NCBI GenBank assembly: GCA_026874595.1
Contig: CM049313.1
Coordinates: 47,192,159-47,256,158, forward strand
DNA: 64,000 nucleotides
Direction of reading: 5' to 3'
Source: Sipunculus nudus
Taxonomy: Eukaryota; Annelida; Sipuncula; Golfingiida; Sipunculidae
Made by a program: the position numbers and the translations under genes
In this document: one piece after another, positions 23,301-33,169 of the stretch
Position numbering within the stretch: position 1 is the first letter of the stretch
How the letters are laid out: each line of letters opens with the position of its first letter
Notes under the pieces: generated by a model
Seen by the model: only the letters and a program-made list of their open reading frames with translations
The model's database searches: none
What the model was told of the DNA's origin: nothing

Positions 23301-26300
23301 AAAATAAGCAAAATCAGATAGAGTTTTTCGAAGACTAATTTTTTGCATAAAATTTCGTGATGCTCACTCTTGCCGTTTTCAAGATAGTATAGGTTAACGT
23401 ACAGACGACGGACGACGGACGCTGCCACACCATATCATAAGCTCACAGGTTCGCTAAAAATAGAGAAGCCTTTTTTGTGATTTTTAAAGTACAGGCCTCA
23501 GGTGGAAATACCTTTAGTATCAAACTTTTTAACTTATTTTTAGTATCAGCTTCTGTTGTCTTGAGTAAGAGCCAGGACACATCTCAAGGGGAGGGGGTTA
23601 AGATATTTCATGATCTTAACCAGCAGAGGCATACTGAAGACTAACTAGGAATTAACAGGCTCATGATCTATTGTATATGAAGTTATAATATCACAGGCAC
23701 TGTGAATCATCCATGTATCATAACAAACTGCTGGAGGTAAATTAGCAGATTAAAATTATGTTAATAAAAGCTGACAGGAAATCAATGACAAAGGTGAAGT
23801 AGATCATTATGCTGTCACTTAGTCTGTTACTGACTTGATTACAATGTCAAGCAGGCCTGCCAAAGGTAAATGACTGAAAAAAAGAGAAAATGGTCTGGTA
23901 AAAAGAGTAACATTCTTTTTAATAAAGAGTGGAAAAAAGTAAAATTAGCATCATTATCAGTATATCCTCAAAAAAAGAGTGACTCTTTTCAACTACTAGT
24001 GATTTGGCAGGCCCGGAGGGCAAGGTTCATGCACTTGTTTACTTGTTTAATGATCTGCACTCAGTCCCTTTGAATAAATGTAACATTTTAACTAGAATAC
24101 GGGTAGTCGACAAGCGACTACTTGTATCCGCCTAAATCAGAGTGGAACAGGTGAAGTGTTGCATATCAGCATGGATGTCTGCAGCCAAATTGTGTATGTA
24201 GGTTGCGCTACCTACCAAAAAATCCAAAAAGCCGTCCAAGTTGTATACATATGCAAAATTTAAGGCAGATAAGTCAAACCACTATATTGTATATGAGTGA
24301 TTTTTGCCCTTGGCAGACAAACAGATGGACGCTGTGCAAAAAAGGGTTGCAGGTGGCGCCACCAGTTTAGCGTATGATAAAGAGCTTTGTGAGAACTATA
24401 CACATGCAAAATTTTGGCCCAATCGGTCAAACGGTTCCCTAGATATGAGCTTGGATGTCTGCAGCGTAAACGTGAATGTAGGTGGCGCCACCTGTCATAA
24501 AATCAGAAAAGCTATCCAGGATGTATACGCATGCCAAATTTCAGGTGAATTAGTCAAGTCACTGCAGAGATATGAGTGATTTTAACCCAAGGCAGACAAA
24601 CAGATGGACACTGTGCAAACATGGTTGCAGGTAGCGGCACCATTTTTTGTGTATGTTATAAAGCTCTCCAAGGGCTACATTTGTGCAAAAGAATTTTCCT
24701 GATCGGTCAAACGGTTCCCGAGATATGAGCTTGGATGTCTGCAGCGTAAACGTGAATGTAGGTGGCGCCACCTGTCATAAAATCAGATAAGCTATCCAGG
24801 ATGTATACGCATGCCAAATTTCAGGTGAATTAGTCAAGTCACTGCAGAGATATGAGTGATTTTAACCCAAGGCAGACGAACAGATGGACACTGTGCAAAC
24901 ATGGTTGCAGGTGGCGCCACCATTTTTGGTGTATGTTATAAAGCTCTCCAAGGGCTACATTTGTGCAAAAGAATTTTCCTGATCGGTCAAACGGTTCCCG
25001 AGATATGAGCTTGGATGTCTGCAGCGTAAACGTGAATGTAGGTGGCGCCACCTGTCATAAAATCAGAAAAGCTATCCAGGATGTTTGCGCATGCCGAATT
25101 TCAGGTGAATTAGTCAAGTCACTGCAGAGATATGAGTGATTTTAACCCAAGGCAGACGAACAGATGGACACTGTGCAAACATGGTTGCAGGTGGCGCCAC
25201 CATTTTTTGTGTATGTTATACAGCTCTCCGAGGGCTACATTTGTGCAAAAAAATTTTCCTGATCGGTCAAACGGTTCCCAAGATATGTGGGTTTATGTGT
25301 GGAAACAGACGCACAAACGGACGCAGAGCGCAGAGGAAAGGTCAGAGGTCAAAACAAAATCGGGGCGCAGCAGTTCACATGTGACCCGAACATAATCCCG
25401 GGTTTCGGAAAATTCCGCCCAGCGGTTACGGAGGAGTTCTCCGGACACCTACGCGGCGGCGGCGGCGGCGTCCAGCTGAAAACATAGTATCCGCAAAACT
25501 CTGTTTTGGCGGATACAATTAGACATGAGAATTTAATGGCATGCCAGGTGCCAGGAGCCAGGTGTAATGGTGAAAATGGTTATCTCCTTCAGGCCTAAAT
25601 AACTCTTCTTTAAACAATCAACAAGTGCTTTTTAATTTTTTAGGATCTTGATAATGTCATTTCAAATTTAAAGCCGGCTATTCACCTGCCTTATCTGCAA
25701 AATTTAAGAGATTTCTGTGTTTAAATGGAGCCAATGACCTGTCTGATCATTATAAATTAAAGGTAATCCCTTGGAGCTTTTATCAAAAAGGCAGGAAAAT
25801 GTGGTTATCAAAACACACAGGCTGCTTGTTTTGTTTATATCAACATGTTTATAATATGTGGGGGCCAGTCAAAATAATAAAAACATCTGGCAGCAAATCA
25901 CATAAGCCAGAGCTTTGCATATGATGTTTGCAACAAGTGAAATTCCTACCTCAGCATATATGCAACCAACCATCTTTAGTTACATGTTTTCCTGTTTGTC
26001 AACATTAGTGTTTACAAACATGTTGTTGATAAACAAATCATATATCCTTCATAAAGGTCTTATAAGAACATTTCATAATCCTCAGATCATTGATATATAC
26101 ACAGAGGAAGCCAGAAATCACATAAATTCTTTTTTTTAAAAAGGTAGGTGAATGGGCAAATTTAAACATTAATGAACTACAGATAATTCCTGCTATGAAA
26201 GATTCTTTCGATGTAAAACTTATGTGACAGAGGTGTGACTTTGTTTATCTACAAGCTGTAAGTGAACATGGTACATGCAGCCTTGTTGACAAACAGAAAA

Positions 26301-29300
26301 ACCATGTCACTTAAAGGTGGTTGGTTGAATGTGTTAAAGTTAAAAGATCACTAGTTGCAAAATGCCAAACTCTGGTTTGTCTGATTTGCCACCAGATGTC
26401 CTTGCTAAATGTGTTTTTGGATAATTCGGCCCATGTACTATAAAATCTTCATTTTCTGACCCTTTAAAGATTAAAGGGATTATATCCAATTAGTAGACAG
26501 ATATCAGAATAGGCTTTAAACACAGTAAAGTGTGCAGGATGCCTGCTCAACCTGTAATGTTCTCACCTCTGAAAACTTCAACGTAATGAAGCATTGTGTA
26601 GTTATTATTTCTCCGGCCCCCACTAACGACGTCACGTATAGTGCGGACAATAAGCCTGGCATCATCTGTGACATCTCTCTTCTGAAATACATCCTGAAAT
26701 GAAAAAAACTTATATGCAAATTCCAGAAACCAGAATTCTATATACACTCTACTCACACAATTTCCCTTTGTACTTTTATATATATAAAATGTTCACAATT
26801 GTTTGTGAATCCATGTATGATGAGACCAGTAGAATCTATTCAGCAATACAAGTTAAAGCTAATATATACTGATTCAAATTTTCATGAATAGGGATTGTTC
26901 CTTTAAATTGGATGAGTATTTGAAATACAAATAATATTTGTCAAAGAACAGAGGTTATTTTTAACCTGTGAAGTACTGACTATAGTTGATGTTTCATATT
27001 AACTAAACCTGTGAATTGTTTACAGGTCTTTGACTTCATTAGAGTATCAACTATTGTTTGTCAATTCATTTTAGGATGCCTTTCCATGAGTGCGACACGT
27101 TTGCAGCACGACATACTGCATGACATGCCTCACGGGTAATGCCGCCGCCGCCAGAATGTTTCCATGAATGCGATTTTTCTGCGAAACAATGCACCAGAGC
27201 TCTGTTGCTGCATCCCATTTCCCTGCAAAAAAACACCTGATGAAGGGTTTGCCTAGCAGGGCGATAAACGTGTGTCGCAGGAATTGCTACATGTGTGATT
27301 TTCGCCGGAAGACATTTGTTGCACGGGATGTTGCTCTGGAACCCGCATTAATGGAAAGGCTACATGGTTAAAACATGAGAGCGATTCTGCCGCTGTCGCG
27401 ACGCCATGGCATCACAGAAAAATTGCGTATTTGGAAAGGCGGCCTTAGGATTCCATCAGTGCTGGGCTCCCACCAGGCTCCTGAAGAAATGTAGGAATTT
27501 TAAAGGAGGACTTCACACAAAAATTAAGAGTTTTCAGCCAAAACTATAGGGATACTAGAATGGCAGCCCTAAAAACAAATATGCCCCCCCCCCCAACAGG
27601 CCATCCCCAAGACATAAGGGGTAAATATATGCACTATCTCAAAACAATGATACTAAATTTCAGCAGATTGGACCTTGAATATCAAGGTCAAGGTCACCAG
27701 TTTTTGAACTCCAAAGATTTTGGCAGAAAACAATGGTGAAAAATGGTGTTTCAATTTTGAAAAAAAATTCTTCAGTACTTCTGAAGTTATGGGGGTCACA
27801 ATATACCTAGAATTGTGCAGACTTGACCTAAAAGGTCAAGGTCAAGATGAACACAACTCGGTGGAAATGAATTGTGTTACGAATTTGAAGGAAGAATACA
27901 CAATATTTCATAAGTTATTGTGTTCACAAGACAATAACAATAATTCTGCTTACTTGACTTTGAAGATTGTGGTCAAGGTCACCTGTTTTCTAACTTATCC
28001 ACAAACTTTGTTGAAACAAGTCATGTACCAAATTCGAGGACAAAATCCGAATTACTTAAAAAATTATATGGATGAAAATAATTTTTCATTTTGGCAGATA
28101 AGACCTTAAAAATGATGGTCAAGGTCATAGTTTTCAGAACTTGAACAAATATTTGGTAGAAACAATTGTGTTTTAAATTTCTGGAAGAAAAATATGCTGC
28201 CTTTCAAAAGTTACGGTGTTAACAAGATATCTGACATACAACAACAGATGATGGCACTGAAAACGTCTCCCCTGGATGGGGGGGGGGGGGGGGGGAGAGA
28301 CATAAAGATATAATAGTTTTCACTGTTTGTTTAGTGGTTTGCGTGGTAAACATACAGGGGTTTCTTATATAAAAGCAGCTTCTAATGGTCAGTTTCACTG
28401 GTTTAGATGGCTGCACTTGTATGACTGCACCAATTTCATTGACAGTTCCACAGAAGAGCTGCATGTTATCAATTATAATATGTTTATATAAAAATAATTA
28501 TCTAATGATGACAATTATGCTGATAAACAATTGGGCAGTGAAAAAAATTGGAAAAAAAGGGAGATTAGTCTAAATACTGGAAAATGTAGGAAATTATAGG
28601 AGACAATTTTTTCATGGAAAATTATAGAGTCAGCAGGAGGTCTGTTACTGTAAATGATCCAAATATTCTGCCATGGACAAGCATCTTCTAAAAGGCCAGA
28701 CGAGCTAAAATGACTGGCTTTGATTGAGTGCAGCAATTATTCAAAACATCATTACAGCTCTGTATTGATCTGAAATAAGTGATCACCTGTGCTACCTTTA
28801 ATTATATTCATTGGTTTTATATTTTACTGTATAAGTTTACTATAAAAAAATAATGATCATTGCCAGCTGGCTACAATAATAAATGTGGAAACTGGATATT
28901 TAAGAAAATTCTTGACAATACAATTTTCAATAAAACATTGACAAAAGGATTAACAAATGTACTGGTATAAGTGCAAACATGGCAGGTACAGCTTTAATGC
29001 AGTTACACTGAATGATATATATAAGAAGCTTATGGATTTATATAACTCGAGCAAAACTTAAGTCATGAAATAGCATAATTTGTAGGTTGGTTTATTTTAG
29101 TCTGGCAAGGCAGTAACTGATTAACGTTGCGTAAGTTTCCATACCAAAACTGCATAATACCACTATTACCCATACTTCATTTAACCATAGTGTACATCCA
29201 TATGCTAACGTGCAGCCCTTAACATTGCATTAAAATGAAGCTTACATTACAAATTTACATTAATTCTTGAGCACAAAGATGACTTTGTACCTTAAATTTA

Positions 29301-32300
29301 CTATGATAAAAAAAATTCCTGCATTTTCTGTTTCCTGTGCTAACACCTACATGTGCCATCAGTAATACTGACTTCAAAATAAAAGAAATTTCCCTAATAA
29401 TTATGTATCACAAATAGCCTTTTCATTTTCAGAATTTGTGAAATCATTACAGATACTGCATCAGCCTGCATATTTGTAGTAGTTTCATATTGCAAACTAG
29501 AGTTCTACATTCTATGGAATACCAGCCTCTAGCATATTGGAGGTGTATTATTCTGTCCATTCCCCCAGGTTCATTCATGTTTAGATGACTGTACCTTTAT
29601 GAATATTCTATGATAATGCTCCTGAATATGGATCATGTGATAGATCCAAACCAAATTCTGATCATTCATTGACCTTTTCTCAAAATGCCCTTCAAATTTC
29701 ATGAGATTCCATTCATGATGTGTGAGTTATGTCTTGAACAAACACAGACTCAAACGAGGATGAACGCATACCCTCCAGCTGAGTCAAATATCTGGTCCAC
29801 TGGTCAATGATGGATTAGGGACAAACACAAAATTAAAGACTTTCAAACAATGTGGAGTCATATTTTACATTCCCATGACATGGAGGGTTTTCCATGGCCT
29901 ACAGAATCTGTGCAAGCTTGTGCCATACATTCAATACTAAATGCTTTCTCCTGGAGTCACATACCTTACAGTTACAGATGTAAAGTACCTTTTAGTTATC
30001 ATGTCAATACAGATACAGATGTCAAGTACCTTAAAGTAACAAATGTCATGTACCTTATAGTTGAAGATGTCACTTTCCTTACAGTTACAGATGTCACGTA
30101 CCTTATAGTTACAGATGTCAGGTACCTTACAGTTACAGATGTCATGTACCTTATAGTTGAAGATGTCACTTTCTTTACAGTTACAGATGTCACATACCTT
30201 ATAGTTACAGATGTCATGAACCTTACAGTTACAGATGTCATGTACCTTACAGTCACGGATGTCATGTACCTTACATTTACAGATGTCACGTACCTCACAG
30301 TTACAGATGTCAGGTACCTTATAGTTACAGATGTCATTTACCTTATAGTTACAGATGTCATGTACCTTATAGTTACAGATGTCATGTACCTTACAGTTAC
30401 AGATGTCATGTACCTTACAGTTACAGATGTCAGGTACCTTACAGTTACACATGTCAGGTACCTTATAGTTACAGATGTCATGTACCTTATAGTTACAGAT
30501 GTCAGGTACCTAACAGTAACAGATGTCATGTACCTTACAGTCATGGATGTCATGTACCTTACATTTACAGATGTCACGTACCTCACAGTTACAGATGTCA
30601 GGTACCTTATAGTTACAGATGTCATGTACCTTATAGTTACAGATGTCATGTACCTTACAGTTACAGATGTCATGTACCTTACAGTCATGGATGTCAGGTA
30701 CCTTACAGTTACAGATGTCAGGTACCTTACAGTTACAGATGTCAGGTACCTTATAGTTACAGATGTCATGTACCTTATAGTTACAGATGTCAGGTACCTA
30801 ACAGTAACAGATGTCATGTATCTTACAGTTACGGATGTCATGTACCTTACATTTACAGATGTCAGGTACCTTATAGTTACAGATGTCATGTACCTTATAG
30901 TTAAAGATGTCACTTTCCTTACAATTACAGATGTCAGGTACCTTACAGTTACAGATGTCATGTACCTTATAGTTAAAATGATATGTACCTAACAGTTACA
31001 AGATGTCAAATACTTTACCATTACGGATGTCATGTACCTTACAGTTACAGATGTCATGTACCTTACAGATACAGATGTCAGGTACCTTACATTTACATAT
31101 GTCAGGTACAAAACAGTTACAGATGTCAGGTACAAAACAGTTACAGATGTCAGGTACATAACAGTTAAAATTGTAATGTACCTTACAGTTACAGATGACA
31201 GGTACCTTACAGTTACAGAAGATATTTACCATATTGTTACAGATGTCATTTTCCTTACAGCTACAGATGTGTGCCTTACCATTACAGATGTCATGCACCT
31301 GACAGTTACAGATGCCATGTGCCTTACCGTAAGAAATGTCATGTGCCTAACAGCTACTGATGTCATGTACCTTACAGTTACAGATGTCATGTACCTCATA
31401 GTTAAAGATGATATGGACTTTGCAGTTACAGATGCCATGTTTCTGACAGTTCAGATGTTACCTATCTTACAGTTACAAATGTCACAAACCTTACAGTAAC
31501 AAATGTCACATACCTTTCAGTTACAGATGTCACATATCTTACAGTTATAGATGTCACATACCTTACAGTTACAGATGTCACACACAGAATTAGACATCAT
31601 ACAGACGTCACATACCTTCCAGCTACAGATGTCACACACAGCATCAGGCATCATACAGATGTCACATACCATACAGTAACAGATGCCACACACAGCATCA
31701 GGTATCATACAGATGTCACATACCTTACAATAACAGATGTCACACAGCATTAGACATCATACAGATGTCACATACCATACAGTTACAGATGTCACACACA
31801 GCATCAGGCATCATACAGATGTCACATACCTTACAGTTACAGATGTCACACACAGCATCTGGTATCATACAGATGTCACATACCTTACAATAACAGATGT
31901 CACACACAGCATTAGACATCATACAGATGTCACATACCTTACAGTTACAGATGTCACACACAGCATTAGACATCATACATATGTCAGGTACAAAACAGAT
32001 ACAGATGTCATGTACCTTACATTTACAGATGTCAGGTACAAAACAGTTACAATTGTCACACACAGCATCAGGCATCATACAGATGTCACATACCTTACAG
32101 TTACAGATGTCACACACAGCATCAGGCATCATACAGATGTCACATACCTTACAGTTTCAGATGTCACACACAGCATCTGGTATCATACAGATGTCACATA
32201 CCTTACAATAACAGATGTCACACACAGCATTAGACATCATACAGATGTCACATACCTTACAGTTACAGATGTCACACACAGCATTAGACATCATACAGAT

Positions 32301-33169
32301 GTCACATACCTTACAGTTACAGATGTCACACACAGCATCAGGCATCATACATATGTCAGGTACAAAACAGATACAGATGTCATGTACCTTACATTTACAG
32401 ATGTCAGGTACAAAACAGTTACAATTGTCAGGTACAAAGCAGTTACAGATGTCAGGTACATAACAGTTAAAAATGTAATGTACCTTACAGTTACAGATGA
32501 CAGGTACCTTACAGTTACAGATTTAATTGTACCTTACAGTTACAGAAGATATTTACCATATTGTTACAGATGTCATTTTCCTTACAGCTACAGATGTGTG
32601 CCTTACCATTACAGATGTCATGCACCTGACAGTTAAAGATGCCATTGTGCCTTACCGTAAGAAATGTCATGTGCCTAACAGATACGGATGTCATGTACCT
32701 TACAGTTACAGATGTCATGTACCTTATAGTTAAAGATGATATGGACTTTGCAGTTACAGATGCCATGTTTCTGACAGTTCAGATGTCACCTATCTTACAG
32801 TTACAGATGTAAAGTACCTTTTATTTATCATGTCAATACAGATACAGATGTCAGGTACCTTACAGTAACAGATGTCACATACCTTTCAGTTACAGATGTC
32901 ACCTATCTTACAGTTATAGATGTCACATACCTTACAGTTACAGATGTCACACACAGCATCAGGCATCATACAAATGTCACATACCTTACAGTTACAGATG
33001 TCACAAACAGCATCAGGCATCATCCTACACTGGTCCCGCTGGAATCTTTCCCCGAAGTACTGCAGCTGCTGTGCCCGCCGGCAGTCTGTGCAGTTCTCAC
33101 AGTACTGTACCATACGATACAGGTTGTCAAGGTGTACCCTCTTAGCTTCATAGTCAGCATTAGCATCCA
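14187..33169 (-). CDS. BLM: RecQ helicase, Bloom syndrome protein type (C-terminal 8 exons)
   Basis: 3'-5' DNA helicase that, in other animals, dissolves double Holliday junctions with topoisomerase III-alpha and RMI proteins in the nucleus. Exons on the minus strand: 33169-32985, 26693-26567, 17805-17588, 16886-16754, 16126-15941, 15409-15303, 14968-14895, 14391-14187, all GT..AG with compatible phases; 1235 nt, 410 residues to TGA. Domains in order: RecQ zinc-binding (C-x..-C-x7-C-x2-C), winged helix (GKGASYSRTDTERLF), HRDC (DIQGVTEFKLERY), acidic linker, basic then RG-rich tail. The match to vertebrate BLM runs through all of these, which favours BLM over WRN or RECQL. The ATPase core must lie right of 33169 but was not found up to 64000. 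Confidence 0.93.
14895..14968 (-). CDS. BLM: BLM exon, basic nuclear-localisation-like segment
   Basis: Encodes GKKKFNRRRRGGSKKRGSSG then RGGT and two bases of Ser. The Lys/Arg clusters resemble the bipartite nuclear localisation signal in the tail of vertebrate BLM. Acceptor ctgtag precedes 14968; donor gtatgt starts at 14894, phase 2. Confidence 0.85.
15303..15409 (-). CDS. BLM: BLM exon, acidic linker after HRDC
   Basis: Encodes LDIDEGEEDFGAESESESHY then FNHEPSAGLNKSGFK. Acidic and Ser-rich; vertebrate BLM has a comparable ELDEEIPVSSHYF segment at this place, so SESHYF is a good anchor. Acceptor tttag precedes 15409; donor gtaagg starts at 15302. Confidence 0.88.
15941..16126 (-). CDS. 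BLM: BLM exon, second half of HRDC domain
   Basis: Encodes ARNYGFKSYTAVFNNETLKE to KLERYINKFLEVTCNYATIL. The segment REEMIDIQGVTEFKLERY matches the LLQIDGVTEDKLEKY helices of the vertebrate BLM HRDC domain, used in Holliday junction processing. Donor gtgagt starts at 15940, phase 1. Confidence 0.93.
16754..16886 (-). CDS. BLM: BLM exon, winged helix to HRDC junction
   Basis: Encodes VELQVRSSGRGAAAVEKIGR, a Gln-rich stretch, then VYDQCYDELITTAKDVG, the first HRDC helix (vertebrate counterpart MVKKCLGELTEVCKSLG). Acceptor ctgcag precedes 16886; donor gtaagt starts at 16753, phase 1. Confidence 0.88.
17588..17805 (-). CDS. BLM: BLM exon, RQC winged helix
   Basis: 72 codons beginning SQNAKVSQAGHDRLPLHGKG, then ASYSRTDTERLFRQLVTSGI and ending QLLNGDLK. 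This is the DNA-binding winged helix of the RecQ C-terminal region; GKGASYSR..TERLF and the LLNGDLK end are close to vertebrate BLM. Acceptor tctcag precedes 17805; donor gtgaga starts at 17587. Confidence 0.95.
18830..19560. repeat. Non-autonomous repeat, two internal copies, GACAGACGGACAG tail
   Basis: A paragraph of about 300 bp occurs twice: GTGCAGCAGGT..AGACCATCAGT and CAATGATCATAGTAAGTTTT near 18925 and again near 19227. It ends with a GACTGACAGACCTACAGATG / GACAGACGGACAG tail and GAGGGCTAAAAAT at 19556. Similar tails end the blocks at 23.4 and 41.7 kb, so these belong to related or convergently organised families. No coding capacity. Confidence 0.6.
19690..23467. repeat. Composite non-autonomous repeat with GCGAACCTGTG ends
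   Basis: Left end has GTGCGAACCTGTGCA (19716 region); the inverted word CTCACAGGTTCGCTAAAAAT occurs at about 22079 and 23443, suggesting element ends and a tandem or nested second copy (about 1.37 kb). Inside, a paragraph of 230-330 bp repeats (CAGCCAAAATTCACCAAACT, AATATTGAACAATTTGG, AGAAGAAG) and GCAGGTGGCACCACC / GCAGGTGGCGCCACC boxes near 21426, 21658 and 22982. The right end carries ACGACGGACGACGGACG. No protein is encoded. Confidence 0.6.
20200..20470. repeat. Short minisatellite, CTGCACTGAGTGAACTCTTG
   Basis: The phrase GGCTGCACTGAGTGAACTCTT followed by GACCTGT recurs four to five times with drift, together with three GAGGTGATCACATG-type words near 20335-20395. It lies inside the larger repeat block. 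Confidence 0.65.
24119..25523. mobile_element. Non-autonomous element with inverted ends and 280-bp tandem core
   Basis: Ends: TTGTATCCGCCTAAATCAGA at 24122 onward and its near-inverse (ACTCTGTTTTGGCGGATACA) at 25498-25517. The core repeats every 280 bp (for example 24481, 24761, 25041). Each 280-bp unit has two halves, each carrying the perfect palindrome GGTGGCGCCACC, at 24352, 24481, (24630 mutated), 24761, 24910, 25041, 25190: alternating 131 and 149 bp. Hairpins flank both ends (GTAGTCG..CGACTAC just outside the left end). No transposase seen. Class not determined. Confidence 0.65.
26567..26693 (-). CDS. BLM: BLM exon, start of winged helix
   Basis: Encodes DVFQKRDVTDDARLIVRTIR then DVVSGGRRNNNYTMLHYVEV and FRG. 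RDVTDDARLIVR aligns with RDVTDDVKSIVR of vertebrate BLM just after the zinc site. Acceptor tttcag precedes 26693; a second in-frame cag 12 bases on could be used instead. Donor gtgaga starts at 26566, phase 1. Confidence 0.92.
27074..27444. mobile_element. Harbinger-like MITE with TTA target duplication
   Basis: A 371-bp GC-rich island bounded by TTA on both sides (27071-27073, 27445-27447). Ends are inverted: GGATGCCTTTCCATGAGTGC on the left and the inverse of GGCCGCCTTTCCA on the right. A second, inner pair of the same motif is present (near 27158-27177 and 27340-27365), so the ends are nested. A 3-bp TWA duplication is typical of PIF/Harbinger. No coding capacity. Confidence 0.55.
27480..28270. 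repeat. Repeat with TCAAGGTCA hairpin boxes every 138-151 bp
   Basis: Four units each contain a GACCTT-type word followed within about 10-20 bp by TCAAGGTCA or GGTCAAGGTCA (cores near 27683, 27834, 27972, 28118). The first is the near-palindrome GACCTTGAATATCAAGGTC. TCAAGGTCA is the extended half-site bound by ERR/SF-1-type nuclear receptors in other animals; function here is not shown. Likely a dispersed non-autonomous repeat. Confidence 0.55.
28278..28295 (+). repeat. Homopolymer run of 18 G
   Basis: Uninterrupted G tract at the right edge of the preceding repeat, in the BLM intron. It is prone to length error in sequencing. Confidence 0.95.
28296..29950. other. BLM intron stretch without recognised feature
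   Basis: AT-rich single-copy-looking DNA between the TCAAGGTCA repeat and the minisatellite. No exon or RNA gene is seen. Confidence 0.55.
29956..32984. repeat. Exon-derived minisatellite (24-bp and 54-bp units) in BLM intron
   Basis: Left two thirds: about 60 units of 24 bp (plus strand ACAGTTACAGATGTCAGGTA then CCTT). Right part: about 15 units of 54 bp in which the 24-bp motif is joined to CACACACAGCATCAGGCATC and ATACAGATGTCACAT. On the minus strand the 54-bp unit reads MMPDAVCDICNCKVCDIC, that is, the last 13 codons of the BLM exon 33169-32985 plus its donor GTATGTGACATCTGT. Larger blocks are duplicated within it: 31100-31460 recurs at 32420-32790, and 29957-30020 recurs near 32790-32850. 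It directly abuts the exon. Units are multiples of three, so frames stay open on both strands. Confidence 0.93.
32985..33169 (-). CDS. BLM: BLM exon, RecQ zinc-binding module
   Basis: Two bases complete a codon, then 61 codons: DANADYEAKRVHLDNLYRMV, QYCENCTDCRRAQQLQYFGE, RFQRDQCRMMPDAVCDICNC, K. The four zinc ligands of RecQ proteins are present (Cys of DCRR, Cys of DQC, and the CDIC pair). Acceptor ttttag precedes 33169. The donor (AAG then GTATGT, gt at 32984-32983) is the first of a long series of copies in the intron. Joining to 26693 gives CDICNCK-DVFQKRDVTDD, which aligns with vertebrate CDNCCKTKDYKTRDVTDD. Confidence 0.94.

Larger units (their letters stand above)
17806..26566 (-). other. 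BLM intron, 8.8 kb, repeat-rich
   Basis: Intron between the two winged-helix exons. 17806-18800 shows no recognisable feature; then come the repeat blocks listed separately (18.8-19.56, 19.69-23.47, 24.12-25.52 kb). 25530-26560 shows nothing recognisable. Confidence 0.8.

Noticed and set aside
29850-30992. A 380-codon plus-strand open frame (repeats of YLTVTDVM)
   Set aside because: It is the minisatellite read in one of several stop-free frames; the unit length is a multiple of three and contains no stop. No domain, no codon signature.
31737-32636. A 299-codon plus-strand open frame with SHTASGIIQM/HSIRHHTDV repeats
   Set aside because: Same array, 54-bp units, antisense to the BLM-derived reading. 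Not a gene.
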